A stretch of 64,000 bases of DNA, taken from assembly GCA_028825045.1 (NCBI GenBank), contig JAPKAY010000006.1, positions 43,901-107,900 of the forward strand. Direction: 5' to 3'. The notes beneath the pieces are model-generated. The model was not told the origin of the DNA and ran no database searches. It saw only the letters and a program-made list of their open reading frames with translations. Source of the DNA: Halioglobus sp. (lineage in GTDB: Bacteria > Pseudomonadota > Gammaproteobacteria > Pseudomonadales > Halieaceae). A program made the translations under genes and the position numbers. This document shows, in pieces, positions 52,514 through 62,739 of the stretch; position 1 is the stretch's first letter, and every line of letters starts with the position of its first letter.

Positions 52514-53650
52514 TTAGGCGGCAGACTGACTTCGAGTGCCAACTGCGGGGCCCGTATATTGGGCGCGGGGGCGGATTAGGCGGCTGTCGCGCTGGAATTC
52601 CAGGAAGTGGGCGATATAGCCGTAGACGCGGGACATGGCGAACATGGCGGTGAAATAATGTGTGGGAATTCCCAGGCTATGAAAGACTGCCCCTTTGTAA
52701 AACTCAACATTCGCCCAGATTTCCTTGTCCTTTTTCGCGAACTCGCGCTGGCAGGCTTCTTCTACCGCGACTAGCGTGGCCAACAGGTTTTTGCTCTCGT
52801 CATCCTGACATAATTCGACCGCCATAGGTTTGAGTACTCTGGCGCGAGGATCTACTGTGCGGTACTCCCGGTGGCCCATGCCCATAATTTTCACTTTGTT
52901 TGTAAGACAGTCGGTAACGTAGGCTTCGGCTTTTTCCGGGCTGCCAATCTCCATGGCCATTTCCAGGGCGGCCTGGTCGGCGCCGCCATGCAATTTGCCA
53001 AACAGTGCGCCGATGGAGGCGGAAATACAGGATTGGATGGGCGCCAGGCTGCTGGCACAAACGCGTCCGGCAAAGGTGCCGCAGTTAAAGCTGTGCTCCA
53101 TCTGCAGAATTTGGGCTGCGTCCAGCATGCTTCTCTGTTCGGGGTTCGGCGCGCTGCCGTGGAACATGGTTAGAAAGTTCTCATGAAACAGTTTTCCCGG
53201 TACGGGCGCGAGGATGACTTTGCTCTGTCCAAGGCGGTGGTGTGCTGCGATGAGTGCAGAGATTTTGGCTGCGAGAAAGAGGCCTTGTTCTGCGTCGGGA
53301 CCGATTTCCAGCGTTTCTCCTTCGGGGAGCGTTAACAGCGGAACCAGGCCCTGGAGCATCAACATTGGGTGAAGGTCTCGTGAGACATGTTGCAACAAGT
53401 CGATTTCAGAATGAGTGAGACGCGAGTGTTTGCACATGAAGGCCTTGAGCTTGCTCTTTTCCTGTTTATTGGGCCAATCACCAAAGAGAATCATCCACAC
53501 CACATGCAGAAAGGGCACACCGACCATGTCGTTAATGTCGATGCCGCGGTAGCTCAGCAGGCCAATTTCGCCGTTCACGTCGGAGATTGTGGTGTCTCCT
53601 ATAATCACGCCGGCCAAGTCTTTTGAATAAATAGGCTGCTCGGTAGACAT
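52514..53650 (-). CDS. citrate synthase family protein
   Basis: Protein of 378 residues, cytoplasmic, shorter than gram-negative hexameric GltA and closer to the type I/II short enzymes. Catalytic positions: His186 in LQMEHSFN, His260 in MGMGHREYRTVDPRA, and the position of the canonical Asp (NVDFY) is Glu316 in ANVEFYKG. Glu is also seen in the actinobacterial CitA-type group. It condenses acetyl-CoA (or propionyl-CoA) with oxaloacetate. The family context of a methylcitrate operon (prpB, prpD) is absent, so substrate is open. Divergent from a LysR gene, which probably controls it. Confidence 0.88.
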   Translation of the reverse strand: MSTEQPIYSKDLAGVIIGDTTISDVNGEIGLLSYRGIDINDMVGVPFLHVVWMILFGDWPNKQEKSKLKAFMCKHSRLTHSEIDLLQHVSRDLHPMLMLQGLVPLLTLPEGETLEIGPDAEQGLFLAAKISALIAAHHRLGQSKVILAPVPGKLFHENFLTMFHGSAPNPEQRSMLDAAQILQMEHSFNCGTFAGRVCASSLAPIQSCISASIGALFGKLHGGADQAALEMAMEIGSPEKAEAYVTDCLTNKVKIMGMGHREYRTVDPRARVLKPMAVELCQDDESKNLLATLVAVEEACQREFAKKDKEIWANVEFYKGAVFHSLGIPTHYFTAMFAMSRVYGYIAHFLEFQRDSRLIRPRAQYTGPAVGTRSQSAA

Positions 53651-53745
53651 CTTACTTCCCCCTAAATTGGTAATTTTTCACATTATAGGGCAATACTTTA
53701 ATTAGTAGAGTTAATTATACTTATCGGTGTATTAGGAGAGCTAAT
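53651..53745. promoter_or_regulatory. divergent promoter region between citrate synthase and LysR genes
   Basis: 95 bp of AT-rich DNA holding both starts. The segment 53698-53721 contains TTAATTA twice around AGTAGAG, a symmetric AT-rich element of the T-N11-A kind bound by LysR proteins. AGGAGAG precedes the LysR ATG. Autoregulation and control of the synthase are likely but inferred. Confidence 0.45.
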
Positions 53746-54633
53746 ATGCGTTTAGAAAACAGTGAGTTGCGAGCATTTCGTGCAGTGATTGAAGAAGGTG
53801 GCTTCAAGCGTGCCGCAGACGCCCTACATATCAGTCAATCGGCGGTCAGCCAGGCCGTTGCTGGTCTGGAGTTCAAGCTTGAGGCCCCTCTCGTACAACG
53901 AGGGAAGGAACTTAGGCTCACCGATGTGGGAAGGCGACTATTTGAGTACGCAGTGGATGTCCTGCAAGAGGAACAGCAGACGCTGGAAGATATTGCGCAA
54001 CTGAAACAGGGTAAGACCGAGACTTTGAGTTTGGCCCTGAGCGCATCCATAAACCGCTTTGACGCGCCGGAATTAATCAATGCGTACTATCGGGATAATC
54101 CCCACACGCGAATGAAAGTGGCAGAGATGCCCTCCCGCAGTATTATCTCTGCGGTACTGTCGGGCAATGTGGAGTTAGGCCTTGGCCCCTTCCAGAAAGA
54201 CATGGTCGCCTTTGACACAATACCGCTGTACAGAGATTCCCGGCATTTGGTGTTAAGCCCCAAACACGCGCGTTACGAAGACATGATCAATGGTGATGAA
54301 AAAGCGCTCAAACTCACGCCTTTGATTGCCTCTGCACTGGACAATCCCGATATGCGCCCGTCCATCCAACGCCTGCGTGATCAGTTCAGTACCGTGTGGG
54401 AAGTCAGTAGTCTGTCACTGCGAATTCACATGGTAGAGGAGGGAATGGGCGTTACCTTTATCGATCGAAAACTACTGGAGGAGCATCCCAGTTGTGCGAA
54501 TTTCCGCATTATGGACGATGTGTCTTTTGGCCGTATCGACAAGGAGGTCGGGCTTTACTATCGTGCAGGCAAAAACCTGAGTGACAGCGCCAGAAATTTT
54601 ATCGCTCTTTGCCAGAGCTTCTGGAGCTTGTAG
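53746..54633 (+). CDS. LysR family transcriptional regulator
   Basis: Protein of 295 residues with the classic N-terminal winged HTH (FKRAADALHISQSAVSQAVAG, residues 19-40) and a C-terminal effector-binding domain with the PBP2-like fold. Divergent from citrate synthase, its probable target. A coinducer cannot be named from the sequence. Confidence 0.92.
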   Translation: MRLENSELRAFRAVIEEGGFKRAADALHISQSAVSQAVAGLEFKLEAPLVQRGKELRLTDVGRRLFEYAVDVLQEEQQTLEDIAQLKQGKTETLSLALSASINRFDAPELINAYYRDNPHTRMKVAEMPSRSIISAVLSGNVELGLGPFQKDMVAFDTIPLYRDSRHLVLSPKHARYEDMINGDEKALKLTPLIASALDNPDMRPSIQRLRDQFSTVWEVSSLSLRIHMVEEGMGVTFIDRKLLEEHPSCANFRIMDDVSFGRIDKEVGLYYRAGKNLSDSARNFIALCQSFWSL

Positions 54634-54736
54634 AGTTAGGCTTCCTTTTCGGGGGATCAACGCAATGTTAGACACAATGAGGTGAAGCGAGCGTAATGGT
54701 TAGAAAACATTCTGGTGTAATACGGAGTCCGGCTGC

Positions 54737-56368
54737 ATGGTGGTGACGCTGCGCAATAATAATGTTGAGAAACTCAGCGAATCTGTATTCGATGTGCTGA
54801 TCGTTGGCGGTGGAATTAATGGCGCTGTCTCGGCTGCTTCACTGGCCGCTCGCGGTGTGCGAGTGGCTCTAATCGATCGTGGAGATTTTGCGGGCGGAGT
54901 TAGCTCAAACTCGTCCAACCTGGCTTGGGGCGGCATCAAATATCTTGAAAGCCATGAGTACTTACTGGTTAATAAACTGTGCGGTTCGCGAAACCGGCTG
55001 ATGCGGGCGTACCCCTCTACCGTTAAAGAAATACGATTTCTCACCACGATACAGCGCGGCTTCCGTTTTCCGCCCTTCTTTGTGTACCTGGGAAGTGTGC
55101 TGTACTGGATGATGGGGCGATTTGTCACACAGGCACCACGCTATCGAAGTGCGCGCGGAATTGAAAAAGCAGAGCCCATCATCAACATCGAAACTGCGGC
55201 AGGTGGGTTGGAGTATTCTGACTGTTATCTGTATGACAATGATGCCCGCTTCGTTTTCAATTTTATTCGCAAAAGCCTCAACTACGGCTGTATTGCGGCG
55301 AACTATGTCGAGTCCACCGATGCCCGCCGCAGTCAGGACCAATGGATTACCAGCGCCCGAGACGCAATAAGCGGGGAGCGCTTTGAGATTCGATCAAAGG
55401 CTTTAATTAATGCCTGCGGTCCCTGGGTAGATTTGGAGAACAGTAGGATCGGGGAGGAGACTGAATATCGTCACCTTTTCTCTAAAGGCGTTCATCTGAT
55501 TGTTGATCGAATTACTGACAACCAACGCGTGCTGACTTTCTTTGCCAGTGACGGTCGATTGTTTTTTCTGATTCCGATGGGGCCGAAAACCTGTATCGGT
55601 ACTACAGATACTCAGGTTCAATCTCCCGAAGTTGGGGTTACAGATGAAGATCGTGATTTTATTCTAAAAAATGCCAATGCCTTACTGGCCCTTGATCCGC
55701 CTCTCACCCGCAGTAGTATCATCGCTGAGCGAGTTGGCGTACGACCGCTCGCAATTAGCGGCGAGGGCGACGCGGCGGATTGGGTACAGCTGTCCCGCAA
55801 ACACGTCATTGAAGCGGATGAACGCCAGCAACATCTGAGTATCTTCGGTGGCAAACTGACCGACTGCATTAATGTCGGAGACGAGGTTGCGAAGTGGGTG
55901 GAACGCTTGGGTGTCGAAGTGCCCAGGCTTACTAACAGATGGTATGGCGAGCCCGGTGAAGATTTGCACAAGGAGTTTATGTTGCAGGCAAGGCTTATAG
56001 GACTTGACGCATTAACGGATCCCTCGTCTTCCGAGCCATTATCGGAACGCTTCTGGCGTCGTTATGGTGAAAGTGCTTTTGGCCTGCTTGAAAGCATTCG
56101 CGAAAACGAGCACGGTGCCGAATTGCTGATTGAGAATGCAGAGTACACGCGCTGCGAAATCGAGTTGGCGGCACGCCGCGAAATGATCGTGAAGCTGGAG
56201 GATTTTATGCGGCGTCGCTCAAAGATTGAACAAGTCGTGCGTCGCGAAGATATTGTAAATGCACCTGGTCTCCTTGAAGCCTGTGAAATTCTATTCGGGA
56301 ACGCCGCCCAGGAGCGTCTCCAGGAGTATCGTGACGCGCTTCACGGGAACGTTCAAAGCGTGACGTAG
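54737..56368 (+). CDS. glpD: FAD-dependent glycerol-3-phosphate dehydrogenase
   Basis: Flavoprotein of 543 residues, membrane-associated, feeding electrons from glycerol 3-phosphate to quinone. FAD loop IVGGGINGAVSAASLAARG, DRGDFAGGVSSNSSNLAWGG, and GTTDTQVQSPE near residue 295; the C-terminal helical region (about 400-520) is the GlpD extra domain. No glpK or glpF nearby. It follows the LysR gene by about 100 bp on the same strand; a regulatory tie is not evident. The sequence differs enough from E. coli GlpD that a related substrate cannot be ruled out. Confidence 0.88.
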   Translation: MVVTLRNNNVEKLSESVFDVLIVGGGINGAVSAASLAARGVRVALIDRGDFAGGVSSNSSNLAWGGIKYLESHEYLLVNKLCGSRNRLMRAYPSTVKEIRFLTTIQRGFRFPPFFVYLGSVLYWMMGRFVTQAPRYRSARGIEKAEPIINIETAAGGLEYSDCYLYDNDARFVFNFIRKSLNYGCIAANYVESTDARRSQDQWITSARDAISGERFEIRSKALINACGPWVDLENSRIGEETEYRHLFSKGVHLIVDRITDNQRVLTFFASDGRLFFLIPMGPKTCIGTTDTQVQSPEVGVTDEDRDFILKNANALLALDPPLTRSSIIAERVGVRPLAISGEGDAADWVQLSRKHVIEADERQQHLSIFGGKLTDCINVGDEVAKWVERLGVEVPRLTNRWYGEPGEDLHKEFMLQARLIGLDALTDPSSSEPLSERFWRRYGESAFGLLESIRENEHGAELLIENAEYTRCEIELAARREMIVKLEDFMRRRSKIEQVVRREDIVNAPGLLEACEILFGNAAQERLQEYRDALHGNVQSVT

Positions 56369-56407
56369 ACGGCCAGCGCCGCAGCAAAACGCATGTCAGT
56401 TTGCTTC

Positions 56408-56989
56408 TTAGGATTGTGGCTCGGTGCCGTGGACCCCCAAGTAGTGTGAGCTTAGGGTTGGACGCTCTTCCAATACATCGTTGAATTCGTAGAGGCGCTC
56501 ATAGTTGGTTTCTTTGATCGACCACTTTCCATCTACCTTGAGGTAGCGGTCCCAATACAAGGCGGTGCCGTGGGTTTTTACTTTGTGATTCAGAATCCAC
56601 ATATTGTCCGCCAAGTACCAGATGGCGGTGGCTTCGGTGTCGCTAATCATTTGAATTTCGGGGTGGTGCGCGTTGTGCTGACCTACGGATTCGGTGCTGA
56701 AAGATTGAGCGATATTGTTCACATAGTCTTCTCTTCCCTGCACATTCCATTCGTAGTTGCCGCCGACGAAATGTACCGTCACGTCTTTATGAAACAAAGT
56801 GGCTAGTTCTTCGAGATTAGCGGTATCGACACAGCGGAAATAGGCATGCTTTAACTGCTTGATCGCTTCGATGTCCATTAGGCGCTGAATATCACGACGC
56901 AACTCGTCGATACCACCAGCGCTGGCTTCCAGGGGTAGGCCGGGTTCAATTCCCATGTTCGTTTTGTTTAATACCTGTCGTTCGCTCAT
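56408..56989 (-). CDS. SnoaL/NTF2-like fold protein
   Basis: Small protein of 193 residues. Residues about 45-170 form an NTF2-like cone (DIEAIKQLKHAYFRCVD, DVTVHFVGGNYEW, TEATAIWYLADNMW). This fold includes ketosteroid isomerase, scytalone dehydratase and binding-only members; enzyme activity cannot be assigned. ATG at 56989 follows AGAGGAA at about 7 nt; the upstream frame is not needed. Divergent from the SulP gene. Confidence 0.75.
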   Translation of the reverse strand: MSERQVLNKTNMGIEPGLPLEASAGGIDELRRDIQRLMDIEAIKQLKHAYFRCVDTANLEELATLFHKDVTVHFVGGNYEWNVQGREDYVNNIAQSFSTESVGQHNAHHPEIQMISDTEATAIWYLADNMWILNHKVKTHGTALYWDRYLKVDGKWSIKETNYERLYEFNDVLEERPTLSSHYLGVHGTEPQS

Positions 56990-57061
56990 GCTGCGTTCCT
57001 CTAAAAAAGGGAGATCGACTATTTCTACCATTCTGGGTCGAGTATAGGTTGTCGGCTGCAA

Positions 57062-57080
57062 ACTGTGACATCTTCACAGT
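57062..57080. promoter_or_regulatory. palindrome in the NTF2-like/SulP divergent region
   Basis: Perfect inverted repeat ACTGTGA-N5-TCACAGT. It resembles a CRP half-site pair (TGTGA/TCACA) but the spacer is 5 rather than the usual 6 bp, so it may be bound by another CRP/FNR-type or GntR-like factor. It lies about 75 bp from the NTF2-like start and 160 bp from the SulP start. Confidence 0.4.
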
Positions 57081-57239
57081 CAGCGCTGCCATGATTGTAC
57101 TGACTTTACCTATCCACTAGAATGCGCGACCTTTCCTGTCGTCGCATAACAAGAACACCCCCGCCGATTGGTCCATCTATTTGATCCACTAGCCTGTTCC
57201 AATCCAGGATTAGAAGCGATTTGATGTCGAGTGAGTGTG

Positions 57240-58805
57240 ATGTTTGAGATCCAGCCCAGTAAAGTAGCGAGTGCAAAAAACGATATTTTGTCTGGACTGA
57301 CAGTGGCCCTGGCCCTGGTGCCAGAGGCGGTAGCGTTCGCTTTTGTGGCCGGCGTTGAGCCGTTGGTAGGCCTTTATGCCGCATTCATGGTGGGTTTAAT
57401 CACGGCTTGCATTGGTGGTCGACCCGGCATGATATCCGGAGCCACGGGTGCGCTTGCGGTGGTGATGGTTGCGTTAGTGGCCGACCATGGTGTGGAGTAT
57501 TTGTTTGCCACCGTGGTGTTGATGGGAGTCCTGCAAATCACCGCTGGTGCTCTGAAACTCGGAAAATTTATTCGCATGGTGCCGCATCCGGTCATGCTGG
57601 GTTTTGTTAATGGCCTCGCCATTGTGATTTTCCTGGCCCAGTTGGGCCAGTTCGGTGTGGCCAGTGAGCCGGGCTGGTTGCAGGGCACTTTCATGCAGGG
57701 CTCTATTCTTGATGTTTCCTGGATGGAAGGCAGCCAACTTTATATGTTGCTGGGCCTGGTAGCTCTGACGATGCTCATCATTCATTTTTTACCGCGTTTC
57801 ACCACCGCGCTGCCCTCGTCGTTGGTGGCGATTTTGGTGGTTAGCGGTCTGGTTCTTGGACTCGATCTGGACACGCGTGTGGTAGGTGATGTCGCCTCTA
57901 TCAAAGGTGGTCTTCCCGGCTTTAGTATTCCCTCAGTGCCGTTCAGCTTGGAAACACTGTTAATCATCTTCCCGTATGCCGTTATTCTCGCGGCTATTGG
58001 TCTTATCGAATCGCTGCTGACACTGCGTTTGGTGGATGAAATTACTGAAACACGGGGGCGCGGAAACAAAGAGTGTGTCGCACAAGGCATCGCCAACACT
58101 GCGACGGGATTTTTTGGCGGGATGGGTGGCTGTGCGATGATCGGCCAGAGCATGATTAACGTGAACTCGGGCGGGCGGGGGCGACTTTCGGGCATCACTG
58201 CAGCCCTGAGCTTACTGCTCTTTATACTGGTGGCTTCTTCCTTAATAGAACAGATTCCCCTCGCTGCGCTCATAGGTGTGATGTTTATCGTAGTTATCGG
58301 TACGTTTGAGTGGAGTAGTTTCCGAGTGCTGGGTAAGGTGCCGCGCAGTGATGCGTTGGTCCTGATATTGGTGTCTGCTGTTACCGTGGCTACCGATCTT
58401 GCGATAGCCGTCGTGGTGGGGGTCATTGTTTCGGCCTTGGTATTCGCCTGGGAACATGCAAAACATATTCGAGTGGACGGCCGTGAAGATCATAAGGGCT
58501 CGACCGTCTATGCTATTACCGGGCCGCTATTTTTTGGGTCGGTGACGTCTTTCCTGGAGCGCTTTGACCCGGCTGAGGACAATGATGACGTGGTTATTGA
58601 TTTCGCACGCTCACGAGTGGCAGACCACTCCGGGCTAGAGGCGATAGATACGCTGGCGGAACGTTACCTGAGCGTTGGCAAGACATTGCACCTCGTGCAC
58701 CTCAGCGAGGAGTGTCGTAAGTTGCTGCGCAATGCTGGGAGTCTGGTAGAGGTCAACGTGATTGAAGACCCCAAGTACTTTGTTGCGGATGATGTATTGG
58801 GCTGA
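57240..58805 (+). CDS. SulP family anion transporter with STAS domain
   Basis: Membrane protein of 521 residues. Helices run from residue 15 to 400 ([22 protein letters not shown] at the first pair), the second half has [20 protein letters not shown], and a cytoplasmic STAS domain spans about 425-521 ([19 protein letters not shown]). Members carry sulfate, bicarbonate or carboxylates; the ion here is unknown. ATG at 57240 is used; GTG 57231 would add three residues. Confidence 0.9.
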   Translation: MFEIQPSKVASAKNDILSGLTVALALVPEAVAFAFVAGVEPLVGLYAAFMVGLITACIGGRPGMISGATGALAVVMVALVADHGVEYLFATVVLMGVLQITAGALKLGKFIRMVPHPVMLGFVNGLAIVIFLAQLGQFGVASEPGWLQGTFMQGSILDVSWMEGSQLYMLLGLVALTMLIIHFLPRFTTALPSSLVAILVVSGLVLGLDLDTRVVGDVASIKGGLPGFSIPSVPFSLETLLIIFPYAVILAAIGLIESLLTLRLVDEITETRGRGNKECVAQGIANTATGFFGGMGGCAMIGQSMINVNSGGRGRLSGITAALSLLLFILVASSLIEQIPLAALIGVMFIVVIGTFEWSSFRVLGKVPRSDALVLILVSAVTVATDLAIAVVVGVIVSALVFAWEHAKHIRVDGREDHKGSTVYAITGPLFFGSVTSFLERFDPAEDNDDVVIDFARSRVADHSGLEAIDTLAERYLSVGKTLHLVHLSEECRKLLRNAGSLVEVNVIEDPKYFVADDVLG

Positions 58806-58832
58806 GTGTTACAGGATTGCTGTCTAGATAGC

Positions 58833-58893
58833 CGGTTTCACGAGACTATGCGATTGCTAGAGCCTGTAGGCTCTCAAGCCCGGCTTGAAACCG
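58833..58893. terminator. nested inverted repeats between convergent genes
   Basis: Outer arms CGGTTTCA (58833-58840) and TGAAACCG (58886-58893) enclose an inner perfect hairpin AGAGCCT-GT-AGGCTCT (58859-58874). No T-run follows on either strand. It lies between the ends of the SulP and aminotransferase genes and could end or protect both transcripts or be part of a small structured RNA. Confidence 0.4.
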
Positions 58894-58927
58894 TGCCCTT
58901 TCTTCGGGGCGCCGCAAACTCAAGCCT

Positions 58928-60295
58928 TCATGTGACGCCGTATTCCTCCGCCGTTTGATCCAGTGCCTTTCCCAACATATCCACCAGAGCATCAATTTCC
59001 TCGCGGCTGCACACCAACGGCGGTGCAGTGATCATAGCGTCACCGGTTTGCCGCATCATTAAGCCACCCGCATTAGCCTGATTACGGCAGTAAATCGCGC
59101 CGGCAGCATCGGGTGCCAGCCGCTCTCGCGAGTGCTTGTCCCTGACCAGTTCCACCGCGCCGAGCATTCCCAGTCCGCGCACCTCGCCCACAATGCGGTG
59201 GTCCTTCAGTGTCTGCAGGCGGTCCTGAAAATAGGGCGCGAGTTCTGTGGCTGTCGCGTCGATGATGTTTTTATCTTGTAATACCTGCAGTGTGGCGATG
59301 CCTGCTGCGCACCCGACCGGGTGGCCCGAGTAGGTCATACCGTGGGCAAATTCGCCATCCTGGCTGAGCAGTACATCGGCAACCTTGTCACCGACCATCA
59401 CTCCGCCCAGGGGAAAATATCCATTGGTCACCGCCTTGGCGAACGTCATCAGGTCGGGTTCAAGGTCATAGGTTTGGCAGCCGAACCAGTTTCCGGTGCG
59501 GCCAAAACCACAAATGACTTCGTCCATGATTAGCAGAATGTCACGCTCTCGGCAGATGCGCTTGATCTCCGGCCAGTAGGAGTCAGGCGGGATGATGACG
59601 CCACCGGCACCCTGTACTGGTTCTGCGATAAATGCAGCTACATACTTCTCGCCCAACTCATCGACTTTTTGCTCTAGCTCGCGGGCGATGCGGATGCCAA
59701 AGTCATTGGGATTTTCATCGGCGCCTTCCTCAAACCAGTGCGGTTGATTGATGTGATGGACGTACTTCAGGCCCCGTGTCTGCTTATGCATCGCACTCAT
59801 TCCGCCCAATGAGGATGAGGCAATGGTCGAGCCGTGATATGCGTTCTTGCGGCTGATAATAAAATGCTTCTCGGGCTTTCCTAAAAGGTCGTAGTAGCGT
59901 TGAACCAGGCGTAGATTAGTATCGTTGGCCTCCGAGCCGGAGTTGGTGAAAAAGACATGGTTGAACTGGGCTGGCGTGACATCTACCAGGGCGCGGGCAA
60001 GTTCTACTGCCGGTTCATTGGAGCAGCGAAAAAAGTTATTGTAAAAAGGGAGTTCCTGAAGCTGCGAAAAAATTGCTTCCTTAATCTTGGACTGGCTATA
60101 ACCGAGGTTGCAACACCATAAGCCCGACATGCCATCGAGCATTTTGTTACCGTCGCTGTCGTAAATGTACACATGCTCGGCACGGGAGACAATGCGACCT
60201 CCTTCCTCACTGTAGTTGCGCAGATTGGTAAAGGGGTGCAGGTGATGCGCCTGGTCGAGCTGACGCAGCCGAGCAGTGTCGGTTTTGGTGTTCAT
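58928..60295 (-). CDS. class III omega-aminotransferase
   Basis: PLP enzyme of 455 residues. Landmarks: LDGMSGLWCCNLGYSQ, FTNSGSEANDTNLRL, the Asp/cofactor motif LLIMDEVICGFGRTG and the Schiff-base Lys around 287 in FAKAVTNGYFPLGG. Similar to putrescine/beta-alanine or diamine:pyruvate aminotransferases. Divergent from the ureohydrolase gene across 180 bp, which suits a shared amine-degradation role: the ureohydrolase could free an amine that this enzyme then deaminates. Confidence 0.9.
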   Translation of the reverse strand: MNTKTDTARLRQLDQAHHLHPFTNLRNYSEEGGRIVSRAEHVYIYDSDGNKMLDGMSGLWCCNLGYSQSKIKEAIFSQLQELPFYNNFFRCSNEPAVELARALVDVTPAQFNHVFFTNSGSEANDTNLRLVQRYYDLLGKPEKHFIISRKNAYHGSTIASSSLGGMSAMHKQTRGLKYVHHINQPHWFEEGADENPNDFGIRIARELEQKVDELGEKYVAAFIAEPVQGAGGVIIPPDSYWPEIKRICRERDILLIMDEVICGFGRTGNWFGCQTYDLEPDLMTFAKAVTNGYFPLGGVMVGDKVADVLLSQDGEFAHGMTYSGHPVGCAAGIATLQVLQDKNIIDATATELAPYFQDRLQTLKDHRIVGEVRGLGMLGAVELVRDKHSRERLAPDAAGAIYCRNQANAGGLMMRQTGDAMITAPPLVCSREEIDALVDMLGKALDQTAEEYGVT

Positions 60296-60475
60296 TGAGC
60301 AATACTCCCCGTGGGCAATTCAGTGAAGCTGCGTAGCCCCATTGTGATAGTAACGCGACTATAGAAAATTGGGCAGCGATGCTCGATAGTGTGGCATATT
60401 GGCACCCTATGAGATTAGTCCTACAGTGGCTCCTTGGCCAAATGTATAGCTATGTGGGGACGTCCGGAGATTCTG

Positions 60476-61399
60476 GTGAGTGATAAGAATGACAAGTCCA
60501 TTCCTTTGGCTGATATTTCTGCCTACGCGAATGTCTTCAGTTTTGTGGGCCTGCCGCTAAGTCGTGATATTGATCAAGCTGATGCGGTGGTGATGGGTAT
60601 TCCCTACGACCTGGGCACCAGTGGTCGGCCCGGAGCACGCAGTGGTCCCAATGCCATTCGTCAAGCAAGTTCCAATTTGCGCTGGGAGGTGCAACGCTGG
60701 CCCTGGGAGTTTGTTTTGTCTGATCGTCTGCGGGTAATTGATTACGGCGATATTGAATTCTCCCCTGGCGATAGTGCAGATATGCTGGCGCGCGTAGAAG
60801 CTCATGCGGCGCGAATTACCGGAGCAGGTAAAACGCTGATCAGTCTTGGCGGCGATCATTTTGTCTCCCTGGCGTTGCTGCGCGGCCATGCTAAAGCGCA
60901 CGGCAAGCTGTCCTTGATTCACTTTGATGCCCACACCGATGCCTATGCCGAACACGAACAATACGATCATGGCAGCATGTTTTATCACGCGCCAAAAGAG
61001 GAGCTGATCGATCCGGCCCGTTCGATCCAGATTGGTATTCGCACGGACTATGATCGGATAAATCATACCTATGCGATTCTTGATGCGGATCAGGCTAACG
61101 AGCAGTCGGTGCAGGACATTGTCCACACCATTCGCGCCCGGGTGGGCGATTCTCCGGCCTATCTGACTTTCGACATAGACTGCCTGGACCCGGCTTTTGC
61201 TCCAGGAACAGGAACCCCGGTAGTAGGCGGATTGAGCACCTCTAAGGTGCTGCAGATTCTGCGTGGCATAGCGGATATAAATGTTGTCGGTTTTGATGTG
61301 GTTGAGGTATCGCCCGCCTATGATTCGGCGCAAATCACCGCGCTGGCGGGTGCTTCACTGGCGCTTGAGTTTCTTTATATGAGAGCCAGCCGCAGCTGA
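60476..61399 (+). CDS. agmatinase/guanidinobutyrase-type ureohydrolase
   Basis: Binuclear-Mn ureohydrolase of 307 residues. [24 protein letters not shown] and [18 protein letters not shown] contain the metal-binding His/Asp set. It hydrolyses a guanidino compound to urea and an amine; agmatine or guanidinobutyrate are the usual choices. The start is GTG at 60476, 6 nt after GGAG; ATG 60452 and TTG 60434 are alternatives with poorer ribosome sites. Upstream, ATAGT-N6-ACTAT at 60347-60362 is a weak palindrome. Confidence 0.87.
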   Translation: MSDKNDKSIPLADISAYANVFSFVGLPLSRDIDQADAVVMGIPYDLGTSGRPGARSGPNAIRQASSNLRWEVQRWPWEFVLSDRLRVIDYGDIEFSPGDSADMLARVEAHAARITGAGKTLISLGGDHFVSLALLRGHAKAHGKLSLIHFDAHTDAYAEHEQYDHGSMFYHAPKEELIDPARSIQIGIRTDYDRINHTYAILDADQANEQSVQDIVHTIRARVGDSPAYLTFDIDCLDPAFAPGTGTPVVGGLSTSKVLQILRGIADINVVGFDVVEVSPAYDSAQITALAGASLALEFLYMRASRS

Positions 61400-61476
61400 T
61401 CTACCCGTTGGGAAACGAGATTGCTTCTGTTATTTTCATTTGTAATATAAGGCGCCTGGCGAGGAGGATTACGGGA

Positions 61477-62661
61477 ATGGTAAAGAAGGACAACTGGCAG
61501 AGGCTGAATTGGCAGGACCCTTTCAGCTTGGAGCAACAGCTTACTGATGAACAGCGCCTTGTGCGTGATACGGCACGCCAATATTCACAGGAGAAGTTAC
61601 TGCCGCGCGTGCGGGAGGCGTTTCGAAATGAGGATACCGATCTGGCGATTTATCCCGAGATGGGTGCTTTGGGGCTGCTGGGTTCTACCATTGACGGCTA
61701 TGGCTGTCCCGGCGTGGATTATATCTCCTACGGCCTTATCGCCCGCGAAGTTGAGCGGGTGGATTCCGGATACCGCTCCATGATGAGTGTGCAGTCTTCC
61801 CTGGTGATGCACCCCATCTATGCGTATGGCACCGAGGAACAGCGGGAGAAGTATTTGCCCAAACTCGCAACCGGAGAATGGATAGGCTGTTTCGGCCTTA
61901 CCGAGCCAGACCACGGTTCTGATCCGGGTAGTATGGTAACGCGCGCCAAAGCGGTGGAGGGTGGCTACCAGATAAATGGTGCGAAGATGTGGATCACCAA
62001 CAGTCCGGTTGCCGATGTCTTCGTGGTGTGGGCCAAAACGGACGACGAAAAAATTCGCGGTTTTATTCTGGAGCGCGGGATGCCGGGACTGAGCGCACCT
62101 AAAATTGAAGGGAAGTTAGCACTGCGCGCATCTGTCACCGGTGAAATTGTGATGCAGGATGTGTTTGTTTCCCAGGAGCAGCTACTGCCCAATGTAGAAG
62201 GACTCAAGGGCCCGTTTGGCTGTTTAAATAAGGCCCGCTACGGTATTTCCTGGGGTGCACTGGGCGCGGCGGAGACCTGTTGGCATACTGCGCGCGACTA
62301 TACTCTGGAACGCAGCCAGTTCGGTCGACCGCTGGCGGCGAATCAGCTAGTGCAGTTAAAGCTCGCTGATATGCAGACAGAGATCAGTCTGGCACTGCAA
62401 GGTTGCTACCGGGCGGGGCAGATGATGGATACCAACGGGATTGCGCCGGAACTGATCTCGCTCATCAAGCGCAATTCATGTGGCAAAGCCCTTGCCATCG
62501 CTCGACAGGCCAGAGATATGCTCGGGGGAAATGGCATCTCTGACGAATACCCCGTCATGCGGCACATGATGAACCTGGAAGTCGTCAACACGTATGAAGG
62601 TACGCACGACATTCACGCACTGATTCTCGGTCGAACGCAAACAGATATACCGGCATTTTGA
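61477..62661 (+). CDS. gcdH: glutaryl-CoA dehydrogenase
   Basis: Flavoprotein of 394 residues. The acyl-CoA dehydrogenase motifs are [16 protein letters not shown] and, at the C-terminus, [16 protein letters not shown] with catalytic Glu374; together with [17 protein letters not shown] these are typical of GcdH, which oxidatively decarboxylates glutaryl-CoA to crotonyl-CoA in lysine and aromatic breakdown. AGGAGG precedes ATG 61477. About 80 bp after the ureohydrolase and 78 bp before the carotenoid-oxygenase gene, all plus strand. Confidence 0.92.
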   Translation: MVKKDNWQRLNWQDPFSLEQQLTDEQRLVRDTARQYSQEKLLPRVREAFRNEDTDLAIYPEMGALGLLGSTIDGYGCPGVDYISYGLIAREVERVDSGYRSMMSVQSSLVMHPIYAYGTEEQREKYLPKLATGEWIGCFGLTEPDHGSDPGSMVTRAKAVEGGYQINGAKMWITNSPVADVFVVWAKTDDEKIRGFILERGMPGLSAPKIEGKLALRASVTGEIVMQDVFVSQEQLLPNVEGLKGPFGCLNKARYGISWGALGAAETCWHTARDYTLERSQFGRPLAANQLVQLKLADMQTEISLALQGCYRAGQMMDTNGIAPELISLIKRNSCGKALAIARQARDMLGGNGISDEYPVMRHMMNLEVVNTYEGTHDIHALILGRTQTDIPAF

Positions 62662-62739
62662 GAATGTCGGTATCTGTTGAGGTTAAGAATCGACGCGCGA
62701 ATACCTCAAGGTAAAGCGGTACCTGAAGGAGGTTTCTCA

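Noticed and set aside
58854..58893. tRNA-like or riboswitch interpretation of the nested repeat
   Set aside because: No T-loop GGTTC pattern in the right place and no downstream coding gene in sense orientation.
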